A stretch of DNA of 32,346 nucleotides, taken from a virus. The notes under the pieces were generated by a model. The model did no database searches. It saw only the letters and a program-made list of their open reading frames with translations, and was not told where the DNA came from. This document shows, in pieces, positions 1 through 7,039 of this stretch. The position numbers and the translations under genes are program-made. The stretch covers positions 1-32,346 of IMG/VR virus record IMGVR_UViG_3300032883_000050; one strand, 5' to 3'. How positions within the stretch are numbered: the stretch's first letter is position 1; each line of letters opens with the position of its first letter.

Positions 1-44
1 AACGCCAGCATCAACAGAGCCAAAATCAAAATCAATTTTTTCAT
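1..44 (-). CDS. Start of a secreted or membrane protein, cut by the window edge
   Basis: Only the first 14 codons are inside the window. They read MKKLILILALLMLA, a lysine pair followed by a hydrophobic core, which is a typical signal peptide or first membrane helix. The ATG lies 2 nt beyond the stop of the HTH gene upstream, and GAGAGG sits about 9 nt before it as a ribosome binding site, so it is probably the next gene of the same minus-strand operon. Function cannot be told. Confidence 0.6.
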   Translation of the reverse strand, partial: MKKLILILALLMLA

Positions 45-46
45 TT

Positions 47-298
47 TTAGTAATCCTCTCTGCGCTTGACGTGATGTATTTCAAGATCGCCAGGCGCAAT
101 CTCTCCGATAATCAACAGCCATAGCATCGCTCGCACCCGCTTGGTCGTGTTATCGCCACCGATGCCTAAGCGGCGATAGACCGATTGGCGGATGTATCTG
201 AGTGTCCGCTCGTTCACTCCCATATCCAACGCGATTCTATTATCGCCCAGCCCCTGGCAACTAGCCAGGAAGATTTGCCGCTGACGCGGTGTCAGCAT
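47..298 (-). CDS. Small LuxR/GerE-type helix-turn-helix protein
   Basis: An 83-aa protein that is almost entirely a LuxR C-terminal DNA-binding domain. It opens with LTPRQRQIF, followed by the recognition-helix region GVNERTLRYIRQSVYRRLGI, close to the family pattern LTxRExEVL...GISERTVKxHxxNIYRKLGV. There is no N-terminal receiver or ligand-binding domain, so it resembles the stand-alone HTH proteins of phages. It overlaps the end of the upstream gene by 38 nt. Its place at the far end of a structural operon suggests a transcription regulator, but the target is unknown. The last 20 residues are charged (VKRREDY at the end). Confidence 0.75.
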   Translation of the reverse strand: MLTPRQRQIFLASCQGLGDNRIALDMGVNERTLRYIRQSVYRRLGIGGDNTTKRVRAMLWLLIIGEIAPGDLEIHHVKRREDY

Positions 299-653
299 CT
301 TCGATCAACCAATCTAGCATCGCCATATCACCCGCCGACATTTTCACGTCTGCTAGATCGGATAGCGGAATCGGCATAATGCCATTCTCGACTTCGGTGT
401 TCATCAGAGCGTTGAGTTCTTCTATGAACTTTTCGCCGTTGCCGTTGGCGAACCTGTACTGGCTGTGTTCAGCATCCAGCGTGCCGTATTTTTTCGCCAG
501 TGCGATGCGTTGCTGCTCGTACAATTCTCTCTCGCCTGCAATGATCCGCAGATTGCGGGCAATCCGAAATGCAGTCTTGGCAACCAGTTGTTTCGATGCC
601 AGGTCATCCAATGCGGGTTGCGCGCTGACGAGTGCCCCTAGTTTCAATTTCAT
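261..653 (-). CDS. DUF1617-like phage protein
   Basis: A 130-aa soluble protein beginning MKLKLGALVSAQPALDDLA, with helical segments (AFRIARNLRII, LYEQQRIALAKKYG) and the C-terminal phrase IPLSDLADVKMSAGDMAMLDWLIED. The layout of a short N-terminal helix, an E-rich helix, 'Y.F....EKFIEEL..L...EVE..I.PI.LSDL' and a terminal helix matches my memory of the DUF1617 family of phage proteins, whose role is unknown. AAAGGAGCAACG precedes the ATG, and the ATG overlaps the stop of the upstream gene as ATGA. This is recognition by pattern only. Confidence 0.6.
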   Translation of the reverse strand: MKLKLGALVSAQPALDDLASKQLVAKTAFRIARNLRIIAGERELYEQQRIALAKKYGTLDAEHSQYRFANGNGEKFIEELNALMNTEVENGIMPIPLSDLADVKMSAGDMAMLDWLIEDADTASAANLPG

Positions 654-1066
654 CGTTGCTCCTTTAGTAGTCTTAAAATTCTATCCAGCCAATTATAGGA
701 AATGCTCTTGAACGACGATAGCGTTACAGCGGTCGAGCAATTCAACGTCACCGCATAGGGCAAATTGGAAATGGGGTCGTTGTCTACATAGCCCCAGGTC
801 GTTTCGTATCGTCCCGAACCGACGCTCCAATTTGATGACGGAATTGAAATGTCGAATCCCAACGAACTATCCAGGTAATAAATGTTTTTGACCCCATCGG
901 GGCGCGTCATTCGCAGACTGACCATCGCGGGAGATGTGTGAGCGACGACTGATGTAATTTTAATCTCGCTACAATTCCAGCCCGCCACCTGGGTTGGGTT
1001 GCTCCATCCCACGAGTCCCAGCGAGAGGAGCAAGATAATGACAATAACCATCTCTTTGAGTTTCAT
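650..1066 (-). CDS. Small exported protein of unknown function
   Basis: A 138-aa protein with an N-terminal hydrophobic helix (VIVIILLLSLGLVGW, residues about 7-21) preceded by MKLKEM, so it is either secreted or anchored by one helix. The rest is beta-rich, with two cysteines (C32, C110) that could form a disulfide outside the cell. No family was recognised. It lies between the collagen-like fibre and the DUF1617-like gene in the same operon, with an 11-nt gap upstream and an ATGA overlap downstream. A virion, lysis or host-surface role is all equally possible. Confidence 0.6.
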   Translation of the reverse strand: MKLKEMVIVIILLLSLGLVGWSNPTQVAGWNCSEIKITSVVAHTSPAMVSLRMTRPDGVKNIYYLDSSLGFDISIPSSNWSVGSGRYETTWGYVDNDPISNLPYAVTLNCSTAVTLSSFKSISYNWLDRILRLLKEQR

Positions 1067-1077
1067 TGTTCCATTTC

Positions 1078-3105
1078 CTAGTCAGTTAGCACGTTGACCA
1101 CTGTGCCGTTGATATTCATAGGAAAATATCGCGCCTGAGTTTTTGCGCCGGTGGTCAGAGTTACGTCTGTACGAATCTGACCCGCTACGTCGAGAATTTG
1201 CGTAGGGACTTTACCGATGCCGACGTTGCCAATACTGTCTATTCTCATCCGTTCCGCTTCTCCCCCCGATCCATTCTGGCGCGTGGAAAACACAAGGTCA
1301 AATCCATAATCACTATCTGTTCCATTTGTTTTGGCTGCCTGAATGGTTGCCACTATGGTTCCGGTTGTTCCGGTATAATTTCCGCGAAACGTTAGAATAC
1401 CCCCGACACCCTTTGCCATTGATGTACTATCTACTATGGTGACGCCACCCGTTGCTCCAGATTTCGCCCCGACGACACTGAATTTATTGATAGGCGCTCC
1501 ATTAACGCCTACATTGCCACTACTATCAATACTTAATAGATTAGCGGTGTCGGTAGAATTGCGAACATGCCATCCTGACGAACCCGCGTAAAAATAACAC
1601 TGGTTGGATGATGTTGCTAAAATATATGCACCCGTCGATGTAATCATGGAATACACACCGTCAGGTAATGTGAGTGCATTTAAGGCGGTTAAGGTCAGTC
1701 TAGTCAGTGTCAATAACCCCGTCGTCGGTGCGCTCGCCAATATCGCCGCCGCCGCGCCAGGATTCGCGCTCGGCGTCAATCGCGCCAGCGTGTTTGCCGC
1801 GCTCAGCCCGAACACGTCCAGCGCCGCGCCGCCGGTGTAACTATGGCTGGTTATCATATCGTGGACGGAGGGAGTGACCGTGCCACTTACGGCGAGCGTG
1901 TGGGTGCTGTGCGTATACGTTAGATTCGCGCCGATGGTGATATTCGTCGGCAGATTGTCGGTGTCGTCCCAGCCCGCGAGGGTGTTTGCGCCTGGGTCGG
2001 CTAGAGCGTAGAGGATGCCTGATTGCGGAACAGTGAGGGTGTATGCGCCATTCCAGTGTAGAATTCCATCCGCGCCCTCGTTGCGTAAACTTGTTACCAC
2101 ATCCAAATGCTTGTTATCATAAATCAAAAAATAGCCCGATGGAGTTCCAGCAAACTTGAAAAAACTGAAAGAGAAAAAACCATCATCGTCATCGTGAACA
2201 ATGCTACATTGGATACCCGCTAAAACATATAATCTACCGCCCGACCACTCAACATCGGTTGCAGTAGTCGTCAAAAATCGGTAGGCATCGGCAGGATGCG
2301 CCAATCGCGCAATCTTCGGCGTGGCGTTGCCGTAAAGAATATCGCCGCGAGCAATCGAACCCGTTAGCACGTCGCCGTGATAGGTAGAGTCTAAAACATT
2401 ATGCGAACTTGGCGGCATTGTTCCCAGGTCTGTCTTCAATGTCGCCAACGTATTGACTTCTGGCGCACCCGCCCCCGCTGTTTTGCGATAGATGAGCGAA
2501 GACGTTGCCATGTCTGCCATTTTCGCAAGCGATACCGCTTTGTTGGCAATCGTCAGCGCGCCCGTATTCGCCAGCGTCGCATCGCCCGACATCGCCACGT
2601 CGGTTGCGACGTTCGAGACGTTGCCGACAAAAATGTGAGCAGAGGTTAGGGCAGACGGCGCATAACTCAACGCTGGAATATCCGCCGCGACGAGTGTCGG
2701 ACGCATCGGAACAGCATCTTCGCCTGGCTCGCCTTCTATTCCAGGAGTCCCTGGTACACCATTTTCCCCTTTCGCGCCTGTTGCGCCCTGGACACCCGCT
2801 ACGCCAGGCACGGGTAACCCATCTTCGCCCGGTTCTCCTTCCGCCCAAGGGACACCCGGAGTGCCTTGCACACCTTGCGCGCCCATTATCCCATCCGCGC
2901 CGGGCGTGGGCAAGCCGTCCTCGCCAGGTTCTCCCTCGAAACCAGGAATGCCCGGAAGACCCTGCGCGCCCACAGCCCCTGCCGCTCCCGTAGCACCTGC
3001 GGGACCGGGCACGCCAGGAATGACAAGCGCATCTTCGCCCGGTTCACCGTCTGCGCCAGGTGCACCAGGAGTCCCTTTTAATGGTACCGGTCCAACCCAG
3101 GGCAT
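1078..3105 (-). CDS. Collagen-like tail fibre protein
   Basis: A 675-aa protein. Residues about 10-135 are Gly-X-Y collagen-like repeats built around four GEPGED units (residues 20, 58, 90, 125), expected to form a trimeric triple helix. The middle is beta-rich with Thr/Ala/Leu repeats (LTLTRLTLTALNALTLPDG). The C-terminal part carries the fibre motif 'IDSSGNVGVNG' and later 'RIDSIGNVGIGKVPTQILDV', common in phage fibre shafts and tips. It probably forms a fibre at the tail tip that contacts the host. The ATG directly abuts the stop of the upstream gene (TAAATG). The triple-helix register is broken in several places, including a Trp at residue 87 where Gly is expected. Confidence 0.85.
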   Translation of the reverse strand: MPWVGPVPLKGTPGAPGADGEPGEDALVIPGVPGPAGATGAAGAVGAQGLPGIPGFEGEPGEDGLPTPGADGIMGAQGVQGTPGVPWAEGEPGEDGLPVPGVAGVQGATGAKGENGVPGTPGIEGEPGEDAVPMRPTLVAADIPALSYAPSALTSAHIFVGNVSNVATDVAMSGDATLANTGALTIANKAVSLAKMADMATSSLIYRKTAGAGAPEVNTLATLKTDLGTMPPSSHNVLDSTYHGDVLTGSIARGDILYGNATPKIARLAHPADAYRFLTTTATDVEWSGGRLYVLAGIQCSIVHDDDDGFFSFSFFKFAGTPSGYFLIYDNKHLDVVTSLRNEGADGILHWNGAYTLTVPQSGILYALADPGANTLAGWDDTDNLPTNITIGANLTYTHSTHTLAVSGTVTPSVHDMITSHSYTGGAALDVFGLSAANTLARLTPSANPGAAAAILASAPTTGLLTLTRLTLTALNALTLPDGVYSMITSTGAYILATSSNQCYFYAGSSGWHVRNSTDTANLLSIDSSGNVGVNGAPINKFSVVGAKSGATGGVTIVDSTSMAKGVGGILTFRGNYTGTTGTIVATIQAAKTNGTDSDYGFDLVFSTRQNGSGGEAERMRIDSIGNVGIGKVPTQILDVAGQIRTDVTLTTGAKTQARYFPMNINGTVVNVLTD

Positions 3106-3480
3106 TTACGCAACCCCTATCTCGCCTTCGCCTTCGATGGCTAAGGCAGTTCCCGTCCCCGCGCCGCCAACTAGGAAATCGACAGTGTCTAGTGGCATTC
3201 GTCCATACCAATCGACATAGGAATTTGCCGCGACGGAATAGCCCTGGAACGCAAATTCTGTGCCTGCGGCGTTTCCGCCCGTTGCGCCAATCCATAGCGA
3301 GACGGTTGCCGCGCTACCGGTCTTATTGGCAACGCGGATATGCGTCAGGATAATCCGCAACTTGTCATACGGCGCAGAAGTCGAGGCAACTCCGCCCGTT
3401 GTCGTGCCAGGATTCAGGATGTTCGTGGTCAAAGTCGCACTGAGCGCGACCGGGCCGAACCGAAATGCTTTCTGTTGCAT
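3106..3480 (-). CDS. Small beta-rich tail structural protein
   Basis: A 124-aa protein with alternating beta strands (LRIILTHIRVANKT, ATVSLWIGATGG, NSYVDWYGRMPLDTVDFLVGG, LAIEGEGEIGVA), which resembles a jelly-roll or small decoration fold. It has a very strong ribosome binding site, AAAGGAGGTTTTC before the ATG, implying a product needed in many copies. It lies between two fibre genes and is translationally linked to the collagen-like fibre downstream, so a fibre-associated or tail-tip role is likely. I recall similar short proteins in phage tail-tip regions but no named family. Confidence 0.7.
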   Translation of the reverse strand: MQQKAFRFGPVALSATLTTNILNPGTTTGGVASTSAPYDKLRIILTHIRVANKTGSAATVSLWIGATGGNAAGTEFAFQGYSVAANSYVDWYGRMPLDTVDFLVGGAGTGTALAIEGEGEIGVA

Positions 3481-3491
3481 GAAAACCTCCT

Positions 3492-4700
3492 TTAGGTTTT
3501 GAAATAAAATAATGGTTCGTTGGGATTCGCAATGTCGAAATAGATCGATCCTGCCGCCCCAGAACCTGGGGCAGGCGCGCCCGAACCACTTAGAACAGGT
3601 GACGCTATATCTGACAGCATCGCCAACGTTCCCGCCTTGTCGGGAAACTTTACGGCGCGATAGGTCGTAAGCAAATCGCCTTGAAGTTCAACTTGCCCCG
3701 CACCCGCTAAGTCAGGGAACGTCAGCACCAAAGTCCCATTTGCGCCGCCATTTGCTCCAATACCGGGCTGGATATTGATTAGACCGCCCTGACCAGGCGT
3801 TATTCCTGCTCCATCTACCGCATTCCCGCCAAGCAGATTCAATACATTGCCCGTCTCGCCTTCGATGGTTGGCAGATTCGAGCGGATCGTCAAGCCAAGA
3901 GTGCTATCACCTTTTATCTTGCGAACGAACAGAGTGCTATCGGCAATCGTATATTTGAAATATTCTTCCGAACCGAACGCACCGCCGTTGTTGATTTGAA
4001 CTTCGGTGTCGTTACCAGCGGGTGGAGTTAGTGTAGAGCCAGGAATCGTAACGAGCGTCTTGCTACTTCCAGGCACATCGGTTACGGTGACACCCGCACC
4101 CGCAAAGTCAAGATTCGGTTCGGCGGGTAGTGGTGTGCCTTCGTCCTGGATCGTATGTCCCGCCGTAATCGCCACATCAGACGCCGCCGTGATTCGTCCC
4201 TGTTGGTCAACCGTGAAAGCGCCAACATGTGTCGCATCGCCGTAAGAGCTAGGAGTAACGGCAGTATTTGGAAGGTCGGTTGCGCCGATAGATTGAAATG
4301 CCGCTGTCGTTGCGCCTGTTGCGCGAAGGACTTGTCCCGCTGTCAGTCCGCTAACCGTATGGTCTGCGCCAAGTCCGCTCGTTAAAGCCAGGACATGAGA
4401 TTGCGCGTGGTGTTGATTGGCAGTAACACCCGTCAAGTTTCCATGCGCGTCGTGTCCAACCGTACCGTGAGCATGGTCGCTTGGCGCATACGCATTGTTT
4501 GACCCGACTGCTGATGATTGCCCATAGGCGGTTTGCGTGACAACCGTCGTGCCTTTGGCTGGAACGCCTAGCGATGTTTTCAAATCGCCAATTTCAATCT
4601 TCTTGGTTTCGGGCGTGGTCGCAGGATCGGTCACGACGACAGTCAGGTCGGTATCGGCTACGGAAGATGTTTGGTTGAGAGCTGTGATTTTTTTGTCCAT
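3492..4700 (-). CDS. Tail fibre protein
   Basis: The start was placed at the ATG giving MDKKITALNQTSSVADTDL (402 aa), 1 nt after the upstream stop; an earlier in-frame start at 4730 would lie inside the previous gene. The N-terminus, with 'TDPATTPETKKIEIGDLKTSLG', is the usual opening of phage fibre or appendage proteins. Then come a His-rich stretch (HAHGTVGHDAHGN, NQHHAQSH) and the fibre repeat 'THVGAFTVDQQGRITAASDVAI'. The C-terminus has 'VKFPDKAGTLAMLSDIA' and ends in PLFYFKT. The His-rich segments may bind metal along the trimer axis, as in other phage fibres. Host recognition is the inferred role. Confidence 0.8.
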   Translation of the reverse strand: MDKKITALNQTSSVADTDLTVVVTDPATTPETKKIEIGDLKTSLGVPAKGTTVVTQTAYGQSSAVGSNNAYAPSDHAHGTVGHDAHGNLTGVTANQHHAQSHVLALTSGLGADHTVSGLTAGQVLRATGATTAAFQSIGATDLPNTAVTPSSYGDATHVGAFTVDQQGRITAASDVAITAGHTIQDEGTPLPAEPNLDFAGAGVTVTDVPGSSKTLVTIPGSTLTPPAGNDTEVQINNGGAFGSEEYFKYTIADSTLFVRKIKGDSTLGLTIRSNLPTIEGETGNVLNLLGGNAVDGAGITPGQGGLINIQPGIGANGGANGTLVLTFPDLAGAGQVELQGDLLTTYRAVKFPDKAGTLAMLSDIASPVLSGSGAPAPGSGAAGSIYFDIANPNEPLFYFKT

Positions 4701-4701
4701 A

Positions 4702-5208
4702 CTATGCCGCTTGCCAAAGCAATCTATCACTCGATTCAGTATTGATAATCTCGCCCGCTTCGGTCAACAAATAGCCGCTATCGCGCGCTAACATTTTCAA
4801 AACCATCTGCGTCGTAAATCGATTCGTCGGCGTGAACAAAATTTTTCCAAATGGGTCAAACAATGCTTCGGTTGCGGGCTTCGGTTCTCCGAGCGATTCT
4901 ATCCACGCTCCGCAATCGTATTTGTGCATCGCCGTATCGTTGCCGCTTGCCGTGTCCCAGGTGACACCGCGTTCGTCAGTGTATTTAAGATTGACGTTTG
5001 TCGAATGGCACTTCGTAAAACTGGCTTTGAGCAGTTCGCTTTCAAACTGCGAAATGTTTAGTGTGATGGTCTCTACTTGGTAGACGTTCCCCGATTCAAT
5101 CGCCAGCACAAGCCCTGTCAGTCCGCGCCCGTAAGTCGCGGGCGCATCGGGTCGGTCTGCATAGTTTGATTTGTCCGTGTGGAATGAAAAGCCGTCAAGG
5201 GTTATCAT
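4702..5208 (-). CDS. Dit-like tail protein, second copy
   Basis: A 168-aa protein clearly homologous along its length to the gene directly after the tape measure (10351-10785). Shared blocks include YADRP, LKASFTKCH, DERG, TEALFD.FG and TP..RFT. It has an extra 30-residue C-terminal tail (GYLLTEAGEIINTESSDRLL). The position of the other copy, immediately downstream of the tape measure, is that of distal tail (Dit) proteins, so both are called Dit-like by context; sequence alone does not prove it. The ATG overlaps the upstream stop as ATGA. This copy may form a second ring or an adaptor for the fibres encoded next to it. Confidence 0.75.
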   Translation of the reverse strand: MITLDGFSFHTDKSNYADRPDAPATYGRGLTGLVLAIESGNVYQVETITLNISQFESELLKASFTKCHSTNVNLKYTDERGVTWDTASGNDTAMHKYDCGAWIESLGEPKPATEALFDPFGKILFTPTNRFTTQMVLKMLARDSGYLLTEAGEIINTESSDRLLWQAA

Positions 5209-6236
5209 ACACCACTCACATCAACTGGGTTATACGTTGCAGGAAGGAACACCTCGCTTATTTGCCACGATAAACCATCATCTATACTGCAGACCGTTCG
5301 TCCATCTAGTGTTGGAATCAATATGGTGTTGAGTGAGTTGACGGTAGGCGCTACTAAAACTAGCGGGCAAGTATAATTTGTGTGTGTCCAGGTTGTTCCA
5401 TCAGTACTTCGTTCAATGGACAGCCCCACTCCCAGGACGAATGAAAAGCACAAGAGTGTTCCAAGTCGAGTAGACATTATGTACCCGCCGGAACTGTTTA
5501 CTTTGGCGAGCGTATCCGTTGACCAAGTGTATTGCCAAATGTCCACGCTGTCTGACAGATAAAAGTTGTCTGTGTCTCCGTATCGCACCGTTCCTGTGTT
5601 AAAGAAATTAGACTTGCCGCGCCAGGTAAATGAACCACTTTTATCAACCAATGCTACGCGTGTTTTTATTTTACCCACTGTATTCTGCCAAATAAATGCG
5701 CTTGACCCGTCGTGGCGCGGTGCGGTAATTGACACATCGGGATCATCGACATATCCATCGGCAGTTCCGAGATTCGCCCAAGTCGCTCCGTAATCTTGGC
5801 TACAATAAGTATCGAAATGCAACAATGTTTTGCTTACATCGACCCAGATAAATGACCCCCAGATTATACTTGGGTCAGAGAAATCATAGCGGAGAAATAC
5901 TTGTGGTTGTGTGTTTGGACTCCACCCCGTCACATAGATGTCCGAATCGTTAAACAACCATATCCCTAACGCAAAACTATTGCCAGCATCTTCCGAGTGT
6001 TGAATGTCTTGGTCAAACCAGGGTGTGTTGTAGTGGTAACTGTAAAGTATCACGCGGTCTGCCGTTGGCGTCGTAATGGCTTCGCGCGTTGCATCCCAGG
6101 TGTTGTGGGTTGAAACCACTGCCCCGTTCACCACTTTGCGAATTTCGTATGCCGTTCCGAATCCTAACGGTTGATGAACAAAATAGAATATACCTTGTGG
6201 CAACCCGCCGCTTGTTCCCCATCCCCATCTTGGCAT
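5205..6236 (-). CDS. Asp-box beta-propeller tail-tip protein
   Basis: A 343-aa protein with several sialidase/BNR-type Asp-box motifs (SxDxGxTW): SQDYGATW, STDGTTW and SIDDGLSW, and a degenerate SEDAGNSF. These mark a beta-propeller. No catalytic residues of a true sialidase can be assigned, so it is better seen as a carbohydrate-binding or structural propeller at the tail tip. Start ATG overlaps the previous stop by one base (TAATG); its own stop overlaps the next ATG (ATGA). It belongs with the propeller region of the large hub protein two genes upstream. Confidence 0.75.
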   Translation of the reverse strand: MPRWGWGTSGGLPQGIFYFVHQPLGFGTAYEIRKVVNGAVVSTHNTWDATREAITTPTADRVILYSYHYNTPWFDQDIQHSEDAGNSFALGIWLFNDSDIYVTGWSPNTQPQVFLRYDFSDPSIIWGSFIWVDVSKTLLHFDTYCSQDYGATWANLGTADGYVDDPDVSITAPRHDGSSAFIWQNTVGKIKTRVALVDKSGSFTWRGKSNFFNTGTVRYGDTDNFYLSDSVDIWQYTWSTDTLAKVNSSGGYIMSTRLGTLLCFSFVLGVGLSIERSTDGTTWTHTNYTCPLVLVAPTVNSLNTILIPTLDGRTVCSIDDGLSWQISEVFLPATYNPVDVSGV

Positions 6237-7039
6237 TAGCGCACCATAGGAAATTGGGTGACGAGATCGCTGCCTGGAATCGTCGCGCCGACTTGCAAAA
6301 TATCCACTGTCAAGTATTCTCCCACCGCCACAATCGGCAGGTCAGGCGGTAACGCGCTCACGCCCGTATAACTCCCCGCCGTGATCGTCGGACGATTCGC
6401 GGGCGTTGTGAAGATGGTCGAGCCGCTATTCTTCACATCCACAATGATGTTATCCCCAGTCGGCGCAGTTCCAACGGAAATATAAATCAATCCTAGTTGC
6501 CAGGGAACACCCGAACGATTGTAGAGCCGTAACTGCCCTGTGCTAACTGATAGCCCACCTGACACCGAGTAGACTTCTTCGTCCGTTCCCAGGGACGGCA
6601 TAAGAAAAGGCGATACCTTTCCCATATCCGCGATGAATGGCGAAAAGTTTGTGTCTACCCTGAACGGCTCGAAGACTATGCTCGAATCGACAATCGGCGT
6701 ATAAGTCGGCAGCGGGATATTTGGTACGTTGACCGTTGCCGTTGACAGACAGCGATTCGTCGTTTCGTAGCCCGTCGCGTGCCACGTTCCTGTCGTGTCG
6801 TTGTATTCAATCGTCGCTAGCCCTTGCACGGAAACCTTCGGGCGAGAGAACGTGCCAAAATCTATCGACGGGTCGGCTTTGACGATCATCTTGCCGTAAC
6901 CCTGGGTCGCCACAACAAAGGAATGGGCTGGGAACAACACGTCAATTATCGGAGTTTTCCTTTTCTTGATTTGCGGCAATTGCTGGGAAAGCAGTTGCGT
7001 ATTCTTTTGGTTGAGCAAGTCCGAGACGGTGCGATTCAT
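6236..7039 (-). CDS. Tail-tip structural protein with a C-terminal jelly-roll domain
   Basis: A 267-aa protein. The N-terminus has a polar helical segment (LLNQKNTQLLSQQLPQIKK). Residues about 30-160 are beta-rich. The last 100 residues ('GLIYISVGTAP.GDNIIVDV.NSGSTIFTT..NRPTI.AG') form a pattern I recognise from many phage tail proteins as a jelly-roll module, 'vGtaPtGa.i.vDi..nG.sIftt...rptI.aG'. No enzyme residues are visible. It is tightly coupled to both neighbours by TAATG junctions and is likely a component of the tail tip beside the hub. Confidence 0.7.
   Translation of the reverse strand: MNRTVSDLLNQKNTQLLSQQLPQIKKRKTPIIDVLFPAHSFVVATQGYGKMIVKADPSIDFGTFSRPKVSVQGLATIEYNDTTGTWHATGYETTNRCLSTATVNVPNIPLPTYTPIVDSSIVFEPFRVDTNFSPFIADMGKVSPFLMPSLGTDEEVYSVSGGLSVSTGQLRLYNRSGVPWQLGLIYISVGTAPTGDNIIVDVKNSGSTIFTTPANRPTITAGSYTGVSALPPDLPIVAVGEYLTVDILQVGATIPGSDLVTQFPMVR

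Noticed and set aside
2700-3090. Possible CRISPR-like or tandem DNA repeat
   Set aside because: The recurring pattern is explained by Gly-X-Y codons of the collagen-like stem; unit spacing is irregular and there are no spacers.
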